From: Lamellibrachia columna
Lineage: Eukaryota; Annelida; Polychaeta; Sabellida; Siboglinidae
Reading direction: 5' to 3'
Assembly: GCA_963662155.1 (NCBI GenBank)
Contig: OY759261.1
Span: forward strand, 4,985,727-5,049,726
DNA: 64,000 bases
The notes under the pieces are model-generated. The model did not search any database. It saw only the letters and a list, made by a program, of their open reading frames with translations, and was not told the DNA's origin. A program made the translations under genes and the position numbers. Shown piece by piece: positions 1-11,317 of the stretch. Numbering within the stretch: position 1 is the first letter of the stretch; every line of letters begins with the position of its first letter.

Positions 1-106
1 ACATCTGGTAACCACAGAACTTGCATCTAGCAACTGTTTTTCCATTACTTTCCACTTTAACAAAATGTTCCCACACAGCCTTAGCTCGTCTGCCACCCTT
101 AAACAT
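1..106 (-). CDS. BED-type zinc finger protein, N-terminal exon (partial at window edge)
   Basis: Reading the minus strand from the ATG at 106-104 gives 35 codons without a stop. They begin MFKGGRRAKAVWEHF and end in a C-x2-C pair (CKFC) just before the window edge. A tryptophan and phenylalanine (W..HF) about 16 residues before a CxxC pair is the signature of BED zinc fingers, DNA-binding modules found in hAT transposases and domesticated ZBED genes. The distal His/His or His/Cys ligands would lie outside the window. The start is chosen because MF(K) immediately precedes the finger, as is common in hAT-type proteins. About 115 bp upstream lies a 25-bp minisatellite. It could equally be a host ZBED gene or a hAT transposon relic; the sequence here cannot decide. 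Confidence 0.6.
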   Translation of the reverse strand, partial: MFKGGRRAKAVWEHFVKVESNGKTVARCKFCGYQM

Positions 107-222
107 GGTGCATGCAGGGGTGCTACTGGCACTATTAAAGTCTAATGAATATGGCAATGTCTAAAAAAAATGTGGGTAATAAATTTGGACTTCTTTCACA
201 TGTTCCAGTGGATCTCTATGTG

Positions 223-1575
223 AAGGTGTAGCAACAGGTGGCTGGCCAAGGTGTAGCAACAGGTGGCTGGCCAAGGTGTAGCAACAGGTGGCTGGCCAAG
301 GTGTAGCAACAGGTGGCTGGCCAAGGTGTAGCAACAGGTGGCTGGCCAAGGTGTAGCAACAGGTGGCTGGCCAAGGTGTAGCAACAGGTGGCTGGCCAAG
401 GTGTAGCAACAGGTGGCTGGCCATGGTGTAGCAACAGGTGGCTGGCCAAGGTGTAGCAACAGGTGGCTGGCCAAGGTGTAGCAACAGGTGGCTGGCCAAG
501 GTGTAGCAACAGGTGGCTGGCCAAGGTGTAGCAACAGGTGGCTGGCCAAGGTGTAGCAACAGGTGGCTGGCCAAGGTGTAGCAACAGGTGGCTGGCCAAG
601 GTGTAGCAACAGGTGGCTGGCCAAGGTGTAGCAACCGGTGGCTGGCCAAGGTGTAGCAACCAGTGGCTGGCCAAGGTGTAGCAACAGGTGGCTGGCCAAG
701 GTGTAGCAACAGGTGGCTGGCCAAGGTGTAGCAACAGGTGGCTGGCCAAGGTGTAGCAACAGGTGGCTGGCCATGGTGTAGCAACAGGTGGCTGGCCATG
801 GTGTAGCAACAGGTGGCTGGCCATGGTGTAGCAACAGGTGGCTGGCCAAGGTGTAGCAACAGGTGGCTGGCCAAGGTGTAGCAACAGGTGGCTGGCCATG
901 GTGTAGCAACAGGTGGCTGGCCATGGTGTAGCAACATGTGGCTGGCCATGGTGTAGCAACAGGTGGCTGGCCATGGTGTAGCAACAGGTGGCTGGCCATG
1001 GTGTAGCAACAGGTGGCTGGCCATGGTGTAGCAACAGGTGGCTGGCCATGGTGTAGCAACAGGTGGCTGGCCATGGTGTAGCAACAGGTGGCTGGCCATG
1101 GTGTAGCAACAGGTGGCTGGCCATGGTGTAGCAACAGGTGGCTGGCCATGGTGTAGCAACAGGTGGCTGGCCAAGGTGTAGCAACAGGTGGCTGGCCAAG
1201 GTGTAGCAACAGGTGGCTGGCCAAGGTGTAGCAACAGGTGGCTGGCCAAGGTGTAGCAACAGGTGGCTGGCCAAGGTGTAGCAACAGGTGGCTGGCCAAG
1301 GTGTAGCAACAGGTGGCTGGCCAAGGTGTAGCAACAGGTGGCTGGCCAAGGTGTAGCAACAGGTGGCTGGCCAAGGTGTAGCAACAGGTGGCTGGCCAAG
1401 GTGTAGCAACAGGTGGCTGGCCAAGGTGTAGCAACAGGTGGCTGGCCAAGGTGTAGCAACAGGTGGCTGGCCAAGGTGTAGCAACAGGTGGCTGGCCAAG
1501 GTGTAGCAACAGGTGGCTGGCCAAGGTGTAGCAACAGGTGGCTGGCCAAGGTGTAGCAACAGGTGGCTGGCCAAG
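223..1575. repeat. 25-bp minisatellite, about 54 copies
   Basis: A near-perfect head-to-tail array of a 25-bp unit (AAGGTGTAGCAACAGGTGGC followed by TGGCC). One position alternates between CCAAGG and CCATGG. The CCATGG form occurs once near 421 and fills nearly all units from about 897 to 1150. A handful of other point variants sit near 630-665 and 935. Each unit carries the E-box CAGGTG and the palindrome TGGCCA. Because 25 is not a multiple of 3 and the unit has no minus-strand stop, all three minus-strand frames are open throughout. This explains three overlapping ORFs of about 460 codons, which I do not regard as genes. Confidence 0.97.
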
Positions 1576-1820
1576 CAACTTGCTAAGTAGAAAGCATTGG
1601 GCCAATCAGCTTATACCTCCATCAAGCACAGACATATGTTAAAAGCAAGCTCAAACAATGCTCTTACAAAATTTAGTTGTAGCTCACTTGATAGTTCGGC
1701 TTTGAAAATTGGGACTTCAAATGATTGTCTGGACCTGCCTTGAATCTTTCTTTGATATCGATTTGTCTAATCTTATACCATGAAGCTGTGAATAGGTCAC
1801 TATTACCTGACAGGAGTGAG

Positions 1821-2188
1821 CAGTACAACAGTACAACAGTACAGCAGTACAACAGTACAGCAGTACAACAGTACAGCAGTACAACAGTACAACAGTACAG
1901 CAGTACAACAGTACAGCAGTACAGCAGTACTGCAGTACAGCAGTACAACAGTACAGCAGTACAGCAGTACAGCAGTACAACAGTACAGCAGTACAGCAGT
2001 ACAGCAGTACTGCAGTACAGCAGTACAGCAGTACAGCAGTACAGCAGTACTGCAGTACAGCAGTACAGCAGTACAGCAGTACTGCAGTACAGCAGTACAG
2101 CAGTACAGCAGTACTGCAGTACTGCAGTACAGCAGTACTGCAGTACAGCAGTACAACAGTACAACAGTACAACAGTACAACAGTACAG
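1821..2188. repeat. 8-bp tandem repeat, about 46 copies (CAGTACAA/CAGTACAG/CAGTACTG)
   Basis: An uninterrupted array of an 8-bp unit with three variants. CAGTACTG is a perfect palindrome; GTAC occurs in every unit. CAGTACAA dominates at both ends, and CAGTACAG and CAGTACTG dominate in the middle. Open frames on both strands (VLLYCCTA-type and QYSSTAVQ-type repeats) are by-products of the 8-bp period. Confidence 0.97.
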
Positions 2189-2796
2189 TTATGTCTCAAT
2201 TGCTTAAGTTTAACTCTTTTGTTGGCTTCCAATTGGCTTATTGACACAGCCACACAGACAGACAGACATATTTATTTGACCATAACTGTACAAAATGGAA
2301 TAATTAACATAAATGTAAAGGTCAAGGAGACTTCCATTAAGACAGCATGTCGCTAACATGGAAGCCTCCTTTTAATAATAATAAATTGAATAATAATAAA
2401 TAGTAATATTAATCATCATAATTCAATATTAGTAAAGAAGTACAGAAATATAAATATATCTAATTGCATAATATATTACATACAGGTCTGTCCACAGTCC
2501 TAACCCAGTCACTTGAAGTCCTCTCCAATGTTATTACTGGTTTGCACCTACACCCACCCAACTTTTTTCATTCTTTCTACCAAGTGAAACCATGCTACAA
2601 CAATTACATAGATCTGTTATCATTTCTATCCGCTAACAAATTGGTAGAAAATGCAAATATAACAGACTGCACAGAGTAAAAGTTGCAATATTATATGACA
2701 TGTAACAGGTTACTAATGCATTACTACGTTGATTTAATAATACAAGCTACACATTAAACAAAATGGCATGTGATAAAGAAAATGTCTCAAAAACGG
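2189..2796. other. Intergenic DNA, AT-rich, no gene seen
   Basis: I see no coding signal. The stretch holds a loose AAT/ATAATA-rich tract at about 2370-2440 and otherwise unique sequence. Confidence 0.6.
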
Positions 2797-2804
2797 AGTT
2801 TCTG

Positions 2805-2896
2805 ACAGTTTCTGACATTTTTATGTCAGAAAGGTATTTCTGACGAGACAGTTGAAACCATGGTTTAAACCATGGTAGAAACCGTCTTGTCAGAAA
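2805..2896. repeat. Nested inverted repeats (hairpin-forming)
   Basis: Two adjacent foldbacks. The first has 9-bp arms TTTCTGACA / TGTCAGAAA around a short T-rich loop (about 2809-2832). The second has 17-bp arms at 2837-2853 and 2880-2896 (15 of 17 pairing), whose centre is a perfect 20-bp palindrome at 2857-2876 (ACCATGGTTTAAACCATGGT). The motif TTTCTGAC recurs four times in direct or inverted orientation. It lies immediately left of segmental copy A. Confidence 0.85.
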
Positions 2897-4365
2897 CCTG
2901 CCAACCCTGTAATCTTTGATAATTTGAATTCCACACAGTCTGCCTTGCTACCATTCAGTAAAGATGTCAACTGCCGAAGTATGCCAGTTGTCATTTCATG
3001 AAAATAAAGAGTTATTATTAGGACAGCGTGTGTGTGTGTGCAGTACCACGGACCTGTCAATCACTTACAGGAGTGGTGGCTTTGTTGCTGCCTCGACCCT
3101 GCAACAACTGGTGATCATGTGACGACTGTTTAACTTCATTTTCATATGCACGTAATTTGTTTACCTGTTGCTACTTACCTTGATGGTTGATGACTGAGGT
3201 CAAGTGACTCCTGTATGCTGACAATGAGTGATACAACTTAGTGCTGTTTGCTGGTGAACAAGACAGGTGAGTTTAAATGTGTCTGTTAGTTAGCTAAAGT
3301 TCTGGTACCTCTGCACTGCCAAGTGTTTAGTTATCAGGCTGGGCGAGTCATGTACCACTCAGATAGGGAGTTCATTTACAGCTAAAATGGCGACGTCCAC
3401 TAGGCCAATGCCGCCAAAACAAGCTGAAGAGGCTTTCATTTGAGACATTAGAATTAAAATCATAAAACATGCATAAATGAAAAAGTATCAAAAATATCAA
3501 ATATCAAACATCATATCTATGCAAATATTAATATTTTGTGTGATACCATTTATGTTCATGAACAAAAATGTCATGATGCCAAACCAGAATAAAGTTTGCT
3601 CGACTGATCAAGTTGTAACACACCATGGTCTACCCACATGCTCTTGGGTGCTCCATTTCAGGCAGGTTTTAACACTGGTTCCTTATTGGCTAGTGTGCTG
3701 AATGACGTATATACTATAATTTTAAAAGGAATTCATTCCAGCGTCACATTGTAATCTTCACTTCATAAATCCTTACCACTATAACTTAAGACACCATTAT
3801 TTCAATTACCTGCTTTTGTATGAAAAACCTGTTTTCTTTACATGTGCATCTGAGGATATTTTATGTTCAGGAACCAGTCTATATAACATTCATATAACAT
3901 CAATCTGTTGGTGTGAGATAAAATGTTCACACCCCTGAATCTTCACCTTCTGATAAATATTTCATATGAAATGAAAATAAACATCCCAAGTGTGGATTTC
4001 ATAATGGATTATTCACCCCGTCTGTCAAATTTGCAAATATGTGTATTAGTTAAATTTATTATGCGTACAGTAGGAATAAGAGTTTTAAATAAACAACAAC
4101 TATTTGAAAAGGTGTTGTTTTTGGTAAAATCAACATCACAATATCTTAAGATATGTTAATAATCACAAGTCACTTTGAAAATATTAATTACAGCATTACA
4201 AATTTATAAAATTTGTAATGTATTTTTCTACATGGTTTTATTTGGTATAAACAAGTTATGTACAAAGCAGAACTACCTAAGTCTACTAAGAACATATAAT
4301 TAATTGGGGGGGGTAAATATTTCATAGAGGGAGTGCTGTTAGTTAGCTAACTGGTGCGTAGTGAC

Positions 4366-4436
4366 CCTCAGTGGCGTGGTAATTAGAATGTGAGACCCTT
4401 AACCGAGAAGACCGAGGTTCAAATGTCTTGTTGTCA
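4366..4436 (+). repeat. tRNA-Lys-type SINE head (copy A)
   Basis: A tRNA-like stretch with an A-box-like TGGCGTGGTAATTAG, an anticodon-stem-like GACCCTTAACC (tRNA-Lys CTT type) and a B-box-like GGTTCAAATGT. It is followed by non-tRNA sequence, which is the organisation of a tRNA-derived SINE. The equivalent site in copy B (30641-30712) reads GACTCTTAATC, closer to tRNA-Lys, so the insertion predates the A/B duplication. It has no intact cloverleaf and is not a functional tRNA. Confidence 0.55.
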
Positions 4437-4702
4437 TGTAGAACCTTGGGCACCTCTGTTCACTCAAGTTTAGTTCACTCAGCTTTAGAAATTACCTGCA
4501 GACCTCGACACTAACACTGGCCCCGTGGCATGGCGCTCCATTCGAGCAAAACATCAGGGCCAGTCAACTTTGTGTGGGCCAATAACTCAAATCTACTGGC
4601 CTGCTAAACTACTGGTTACAAAAGCTTAATGTCAAGGCCTGATCTGAGTCTGGGGGAGAGAGGGCACTTCCATTGGTAGGTAGTATTACTCTAGATGCAG
4701 GA

Positions 4703-4777
4703 TTATATAGATATATATTATATATGTATATATATATATATTTATATATATATATGTATAATATATATATATATATG

Positions 4778-4871
<94 letters not shown>

Positions 4872-4899
4872 TATATATATAATATATATATATATATAT
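4703..4899. repeat. (TA)n microsatellite
   Basis: A (TA)n tract of nearly 200 bp with a few TGTA and TTTA interruptions in its left third. It is absent from copies B and C at the equivalent position. Open frames of I/Y repeats on both strands are artefacts of the dinucleotide. Confidence 0.98.
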
Positions 4900-6025
4900 G
4901 TGTGTGCCTTGCAAGAGATCCCTTTTTTGTTCTAGGTTGCTTTTTGAGAAACAGTCTAAATTTGTTTCAAAAAATACCCTCTGCAAACCCCTGCATATAT
5001 ATACTGTGTTCTGCTGTTCATCTCTAGGTTATTTTTTTACCTTTACAGACCCAGATTTTTTCCCAGAAATGTGTATGCATATTCTAAAAGTTGCAGCTGA
5101 CCATATATGACCACCCCCATGCCGTCACGCAATATATTGCCCGACCTGTTTTAAAAGGTTAACTAAAAAAAATTCATCTTGTTTTGAATTTAATTTCAAG
5201 TACACGTCTGATTGCAACTTTAGGTACGGCTGTGAGGGGAGATTCGGTTTTCCTTTTACAAAGGGAACATCAAATCACAGACTTTCTCCTCAATACCTGT
5301 TCTGACCTGTTTGTATTACTGGCCAGTGGACTGTGCATTCCATTTGTGTACATCCTGTGGAGATTCTAGCTGACAAACAGTCCCTAGCTACAGACTATTG
5401 ATAGTAGGCTGTACAGCCAGTGTAGGCACCAGTAATTATTGACTACAGTCAGTGCATTCACTGCCAGCAGGCATGAGTGGTGATAGAATGAAAGGCTGCT
5501 CACTCAGGCATGGAATAGGACAGAAGACTTACACTATACACAATGCACTGTTCAGTCACTTGATATGATGATGAGATGATTAGCCATATCCATGGTGAAG
5601 GTAAATATTATGAACTGTCAAACTGCCAGCTGAAACCACCTGGTGTTCCTCCAGACCAACACCTACATGTTTCTTTATTCAAATATAAGTAGGTAATTCA
5701 CAGTCTGGTTTATATAGCTATTTATTTAAAGAAACAATAAGAAAGTTACCAACTTGATAAACATTTCCATGAAAACAATAAGAAATATGTGGTAGTGGAA
5801 ATTGTTAAGACATTCATGTTTCATCAAGTGCTGTGACTTGTAAATTATGTCTTGAGCTGTGTTGGTTCAGATTCATCTCTGACCATTTAATATCTAAGCT
5901 ATCCATTTGTCAATTGACATCACTCAACATTTTAAAATAACACCCTGCCATATCACACCATAGATTTCTCCCTGTGTGAAAATTTACCAACTAAAATTAT
6001 CATTCAACATGTACACTTAATAGCA

Positions 6026-7115
6026 ATTAATAGCTTTAAAGCAAAACAAAAGTCATGCTTTTGGGGCTATGCACCTAAAAGAGATAATAAAAACTAAACA
6101 TATGCAACTAAAATCAAGAATATCACGCCAGAGGTTTACTCAGAATGTGTTCTAAAAGTTGGATGTTCCAGTCATTTCTCCGGTTGACTGAGGGCTCATA
6201 TGTTAACCAGTGCAATTGATAAGCGCATGCGCAGTTCTATGCAGTTGGGGTAACCGAGACTACTTGTGATGTATTAAGTGAGGTCACAGAATCAACACAG
6301 TCTCAAACAAACGTTCTGTTTTGAAACAAAGAGGACTAGTAAACAAATGCCAAAATATGTGACATCAGTTGAGTTTGGACGCAAACAGCCTGGCCATATC
6401 CTATTGGCAGGTACAGAAATACGTGTATACAGATATATTTTCATTTCGATTGCCAGACTATAACATTCGCGACGTAGGGTTATCTAGCAGTCTGGCGCAG
6501 CCCAAGAAATGCTGTGTGTTCAACAAGTGTGTTCAACAAGGGTTTTCCAGTAAACCACTGGCATGATATTCATAATTGTAGTTGGAAATGGTTATGTTTT
6601 AGTAACTCTCATAGGTGCATAGGCCCATAACCATGACTTTGTTTCCTTTTATACAGCAAAAATAGCAGTGCCCAATATTCAAACTTATTGATAGTTGACA
6701 GGGAGAGAATTTAGTCTAAAGTTATTGGAAGCCAGCCGGACCCCCACTTTGCTAGAATCTAGAGGGCTGCCACCAAAACTGGGAGCAGAAACAGGTTGCA
6801 TGGAAAAAAGCCAGGTAATATAAATTAATATACATACATACAAAAGTTTCCACAATGATAATTCTTTTTTTATTTTTAGAGGTGTATTATGATGGTGGTG
6901 ATAAGACAAAAATAGAAATGTTAGGTTTTCCATCGAAACTATCGAATGATAGTGCTGACAGTGCAAAATTGTGTCCCTTTTTGAAAATCCAGTTGGAAAA
7001 GTTCCACCCAACATAATTTTTTTGGACAGAAAAATAAATTAATTGTCTGGTTATGTCCTACACCTCACACCTCACTCAGCATACCTCTCATGGGGCACTG
7101 ATTTTAATAGATTCC
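6026..7115. other. Intergenic DNA, no gene seen
   Basis: No coding region is recognised. The only marked motif is a GCGCATGCGCA palindrome at 6223-6233. Short ORFs here lack splice context or family resemblance. Confidence 0.55.
6223..6233. promoter_or_regulatory. NRF1-like motif (GCGCATGCGCA)
   Basis: This is an exact match to the palindromic NRF1 recognition core GCGCATGCGC in otherwise AT-rich DNA. NRF1 sites mark many metazoan CpG promoters, but no downstream gene is recognisable here, so function is speculative. Confidence 0.25.
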
Positions 7116-7119
7116 ATTC

Positions 7120-8190
7120 TACAGGACATATGATCACTGAACCTTGGGATCCTCACATTTGGCAGATGGAATTTCTTGAATATTGTGAACTTGTAAGGGA
7201 AGGCTGGATTATAATTTTGTATGCATCTTCAACTGTCATGCTCAGAAGATACTTTGCCTTGTTTTGTTTGAAAACACTGTTTTCCCTGGTACAGCTCTGC
7301 TTATGTCTTCTCTGAAGAAGAAATCATGGATTCGATTAATCCATAGTGGGGAAATCCTGCCTTTTCTACATTTGGCAGTCCCAGCGAGCATGCTAATATC
7401 CCTGTACACTTTGCCTTTGCATTTTATTTTGATCCTGAGGGCATGATTTGCTGATATTTTTTTGCCAACATCCCTGTCCATGACCATCCCTTTAAATTCT
7501 GGCATTAAACTACGTTTGTGCACTTGTTTTAACCATAATCCCACATTTCTTGTATGCTTTTCTGGAGGTAGCAGAGAGGATAATAGACTGAAGTGCTTCT
7601 GCTCTGTGTGTTCTGTGTTGTGGCATCCTTTCAAGTTTTCTACAGTAGTAATATCTGAGCTGCCTGCTTGTGGTATTCAGTGCTTAGGGACCTTCCTTTT
7701 CTTCAGCTGCATCTTCTGACATTATCCCATCATCTTCATCACCAACAGTGTCTTCTTCTGCCATGCTTTGCTTTACCATCCCTTTTTTCCTATCACAATC
7801 TTATTCCTTTATTCTACGATTTTTTTACGCGTCAACTGTTTTCTACTACACTGTATAAGCTTTCTTCTGCTTCTCATATTCTCTTCTTTCAGAAGGTGTC
7901 ATCAGTTTCACTTGTTTCTTTGCCCTTCTTGATCTGACTGTCCGTCCCACCCTTTCAGCTTTAATCTTTCTATACTTTTGCTGCCTCAGTCCCAACTCCT
8001 TGATGTTTCCTCTTTTCCCTCTCTGTCATAGTTAGCCACTTAGCACCCCAGTTCTTTCACTGTTGTGTGGCATCCTTCTTTCGAATTTCCTCAAGTTTTC
8101 TGAATTCTCTTTTAACTTCTCTCTCCGTTTCCTTTGGCGCTCTCTTGCCTTCAGCTTTTTCACTTCTACTGGATCAGGATGATCCATTTT
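7120..8190 (-). pseudogene. Decayed transposon-like gene (basic N-terminus plus FFFREDISR box)
   Basis: The minus strand carries colinear pieces of one protein in shifting frames. At about 8190-8032 it begins MDHPDPVEVKK followed by KARERQRKRREKLKEN, a basic helical start. At about 8000-7800 more Lys/Arg-rich pieces (for example LRQQKYRKIKAE, PSERREYEKQKKAY) are split by frameshifts and ended by tandem stops. At 7634-7242 an open frame contains KVYRDISMLAGTAKCRKGR and then INRIHDFFFREDISRAVPGK. A further frameshifted piece (KFHLPNVRIPRFSDHMSC) follows near 7150. From memory, the FxxREDxSR box after a basic N-terminus resembles an uncharacterised, multi-copy animal protein group that behaves like a mobile element. 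With several frameshifts and stops it cannot make that protein now. Class and exact ends are uncertain. Confidence 0.5.
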
Positions 8191-8269
8191 GTAGTAAAAA
8201 TAAAGTAATTTCAGAACAATGTCCAACATGGACAGTGTAACACATTTTTTGTGTCGGGTGTTCAAATAT

Positions 8270-9782
8270 CCTTGCTACTTTGCATCATAATGATTGTTTT
8301 ACAACAATGATATTCACTTCCTAATATCATCAGCTCAATCATAATATGATATCCTAATTTTTTATTTGAAAAACTTCTTATCACTAACCGTTTTGCTTAA
8401 GTTTTTGGCAAGCCAAAAAATTTAACAATGCATCAGGTTTTCTCTTTGAAAACGTAAACATTGTATTGTTCGATAATAAAGTTACATTATCTAAGTGGAA
8501 CTGATGGCACTTCTCCTTTGAGCCAAATGAATAATAGGGGACGGTATCATGACACTTCAAAAGCAGTCCAAAATGTGTTCATTTAGAACTTCTAATGCAA
8601 AAAAAACAGATGCATATAATTGTGTTATACACATGGTGTGGGCAGCAAAATCAGATGTACTCATTTAGCTGGTTGAGGGAGCTAATATTCTGTTCACACA
8701 AAAATGCCAGGCAAAATAGACAGATTTCTTTCATTTGTATGAATTTACTTGATATTCAGATACAATACCTGTGACCTTTTGAACAATTTACACCCTTAGA
8801 TCAGATGATTTCAGTACAGACACACCTAAAAGGCTTGAGTCAACATGTGCAAAGAAAATGTTGCACAGCTAAGCTTAGAACTGCTTCCTCAACTGACTTA
8901 GCCTTTCTCAAATACGGTTCATTTGTGTCCAAATTTGTGTGAATAGTTTATGTAACATCTGCAGTCGATTTAATACAAGATGCCTATTTTTGTTGGAATT
9001 ATAAAAAAAAAATTATTTCAGTTGTTAGATCTGGTAAAGATCAAAATAGTGGATATCCAAAATGTTAAATACTGTGTGGGTCAATGCTGATCATGGGTGT
9101 GACTTCCACCCTCTCGCCAATCACATGACAAAATTACGAAATATCTAAATATTTGGGGTTTGTCTTTTGTTTTACATGGGTAATTAGCATAATCTGTGGT
9201 GCCATCTGCACAATAAAGTAACATTAACAAAACAGCTGTACACTACAGCCAACTATGAGTAGATTGCCAGCCAATTGTTGGCAAAATTATGATGTTTGGG
9301 ACAATACAATAGTGGAATTTTCCAAAAGTAGGCATCTGTTTGTATTTAGTTAATAACGTAATATTACATGGCTCATGTAGTTTTACTTTGTTTTTATGTA
9401 ATTTCAACCAACAAAAAGATGGTTTATAACAGTTTAGTTTACTCACAAGTGACATTATCGTGCTCATAAAGCATCTCATCTGCAACAATCCAATCTTACC
9501 ATTTGTCCTGGCCTAGTAACTGTAACTATTTTTCATACCAAAACATCTGGACATATGCCATTTATCATATAACTGCAAATAAAATTAATTTAATACAACA
9601 AATTGATCATTCTGGTACTTACGTCGCTTATGTCGCATATGTCACAGTGTGACAGACGCGACATTTCGAGGGACGGAATTGATAAATCCTTTGCTACTTC
9701 ATAACACCAACTCACTGATTAATGATTTTGTATCTGTGAATTGCAAATGGTTCAAGCTGGGTACAGCATATTTTTTCATATT
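8270..9782. other. Intergenic DNA, no gene seen
   Basis: Unique AT-rich sequence with no recognisable coding or repeat structure beyond short A or T runs. The 81-codon minus ORF near 9243-9488 has no family resemblance that I can see. Confidence 0.5.
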
Positions 9783-9998
9783 TTTCTCCCTCTTAAATAA
9801 ATAAATAACCGCTCCCCTGACTATTTATACTACCTCCCATCTCCCACTTGTTTTGGGGCCAACCTTGATGTCATCTCCCACCTATTTTTGAGGACAATAT
9901 CCCACCATTTTAAGACCTGCCTCCCAGTTCCTGCCACACTCCCTCTCTAGGCAAAAAAAGGAAAACAATCCCCACTCACTTAGACACTTGATACTCCT

Positions 9999-10042
<44 letters not shown>

Positions 10043-10390
10043 GGGGCTTCTGCCCTCTCAGAATGCCCTAAAAAATGTTCAGCTGAAAATCCTAAAACCC
10101 ATTCTCATCCCTGAATATATACATATATATAAATAACCGCTCCCCTGACTATTTATACTAGGTTGAGACAAAGCCCAGCCACCCCCTGTCTGGCAGGGGT
10201 CTCAACCTCCCATCTCCCACTTGTTTTGGGGCCAACCTTGATCTCATCTCCCACCTATTTTTGAGCACAATATCCCACCATTTTAAGACCTGCCTGCCAC
10301 TTCCTGCCACACCCCGTCACTAGGCAAAAAAAGGAAAACAATCCCCACTCAGACACTTGATACAATTCATCAATGTTTTGTGTCTCCTGG
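9783..10390. repeat. Tandem duplication of a pyrimidine-rich block (two copies)
   Basis: About 230 bp beginning ATAACCGCTCCCCTGACTAT occurs at about 9805-9995 and again at about 10132-10390. Both copies contain CATCTCCCAC, TTTGGGGCCAACCTTGAT and AGACCTGCCT. The second copy has an extra GAGACAAAGCCCAGCCACC segment. Copy C of the segmental duplication (40560-40815) has a single copy, which resembles the second one here. Short (TA)n tracts separate the copies. Confidence 0.85.
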
Positions 10391-10391
10391 A

Positions 10392-10470
<79 letters not shown>
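10392..10470. repeat. (TA)n microsatellite
   Basis: An almost pure TA dinucleotide tract, absent from the equivalent place in copy C. Confidence 0.98.
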
Positions 10471-10473
<3 letters not shown>

Positions 10474-10680
10474 GATAGTGCTTCTAGAAGACTAGCATTA
10501 CAAAGCCAGTGTGTGGGAAACATTGCCATTCAATCACTGCTATATTGAATGTTATTTTGTGTAAAATTCAGTGATTCCAAGTCAAATCGCAAATTCTGTT
10601 TCAGATTGGTAATTTCAGGAAATCTGTATGTTTATATATTAATTTATATTATGTGGCTTTTTTGATGTAAAAACAACTCT

Positions 10681-10905
10681 TGTCCTAGTATGTTCTTTCA
10701 GGTGACATTTTGTCCTGGTACATTCTGTCATGTGACATTTTGTCCTGTTGTGTTCTATCTGGTGACATTTTGTCCTGGAAAGTTCTGTCAGGTGAAATTT
10801 TGTCCTAGCATGTTCTATCAAGTGACATTTTGTCCTGGTATGTTCTGTCTGGTGACGCTTTGTTCTGTTATGTTTTACCAGGTGACATTCTGTCCTGGTA
10901 CGACG
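10681..10905. repeat. 30-bp minisatellite, about 7.5 degenerate copies
   Basis: The unit is approximately TGTTCTGTCAGGTGACATTT plus TGTCCTGGTA. The 30-bp period keeps both strands open; on the minus strand it reads as a 10-residue repeat (RTKCHLTEHT-like). The homologous place in copy C (41016-41122) has only about 3.5 units, so the array changed length after the duplication. I treat it as non-coding. Confidence 0.9.
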
Positions 10906-11120
10906 ATCATCAACCAGTTTGGCAAAACCAGTGATCAATTATGAAAATCAAACTTCCCAACACTGCCTATAATAGAATAATGTAGATCAGTGGAAAAGAC
11001 CTATGGCTGCCATTTCTCCCTGTCCAACGCTGGGTAACTCAGCTAGTTATTAAGGTATCAGTAATCAAATTTGTAACTAAAGATGCCTTTCATTATTGTA
11101 TTTTTTTTTACATATTTTGC

Positions 11121-11265
11121 CACACGCATGCACACACATGCATGCGCGCACGCACGCACCTCTCCACCTATGAAGACACCTCCAAACACATTCAAACAAG
11201 CACGCAAGCATTGCATGCACGCACATGCACATGCACGAACACACACGCACGCAAACACACACATT
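11121..11265. repeat. CA/GCAC-rich alternating purine-pyrimidine tract
   Basis: Imperfect ACGC, ACAC and ATGC repeats flank a short unique core. Alternating purine-pyrimidine DNA of this kind favours Z-form. The copy C counterpart is a purer (GCAC)n at about 41130-41200. Confidence 0.85.
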
Positions 11266-11317
11266 TAAGGAAAACAAGCTAGAGAAATAATGGATGTAGT
11301 GCCAGTTGAGATAAATT

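Larger units (their letters stand above)
2910..6025 (+). repeat. Segmental duplication, copy A, first block
   Basis: This block is colinear with copy B (29040-32370) and with copy C (about 33070-34570, 37040-37345, 38700-38885, 39165-39245). Shared landmarks include the CTACCATTCAGTAAAGAT box, the CAGGCTGGGCGAG box, the AAGCTGAAGAGG box and the segment around GACTGTGCATTCCATTTGTG. Copies differ by point changes and by indels such as the (TA)n at 4703-4899. No open frame is conserved among the copies, so it is non-coding duplicated DNA or an old, long interspersed element of unknown class. Confidence 0.85.
10130..11317 (+). repeat. Segmental duplication, copy A, second block
   Basis: Colinear with 40550-41262 in copy C, from the pyrimidine-rich block through GTGCTTCTAGAA, the 30-bp minisatellite and the GCAC-rich tract to AATAATGGATGTAGTGCCAG. 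The (TA)n at 10392-10470 is missing in copy C. Between the first and second blocks, copy A has about 4 kb and copy C about 1.3 kb of mutually unrelated sequence. Confidence 0.85.

Noticed and set aside
161..1605. Three overlapping minus-strand ORFs of 452-469 codons
   Set aside because: They are the three frames of a 25-bp tandem repeat with no stop in the unit; no family, codon bias or splice context.
1673..2253. Y/C/T- and Q/Y/S-rich ORFs on both strands
   Set aside because: By-products of the 8-bp repeat.
4366..4436. Functional tRNA-Lys gene
   Set aside because: Acceptor stem and T-arm do not close, the anticodon loop is altered and the B-box is degenerate; it fits a SINE head instead.
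4609..4986. I/Y-repeat ORF
   Set aside because: Reading of a (TA)n microsatellite; the same applies to similar ORFs at 10357-10548, 40024-40465, 41874-42271, 48175-48402 and 51889-52086.
10639..10944. Zinc-finger-like CHxxEH peptide on the minus strand
   Set aside because: Spacing is imposed by a 30-bp repeat and matches no known finger; copy C has only half the units.
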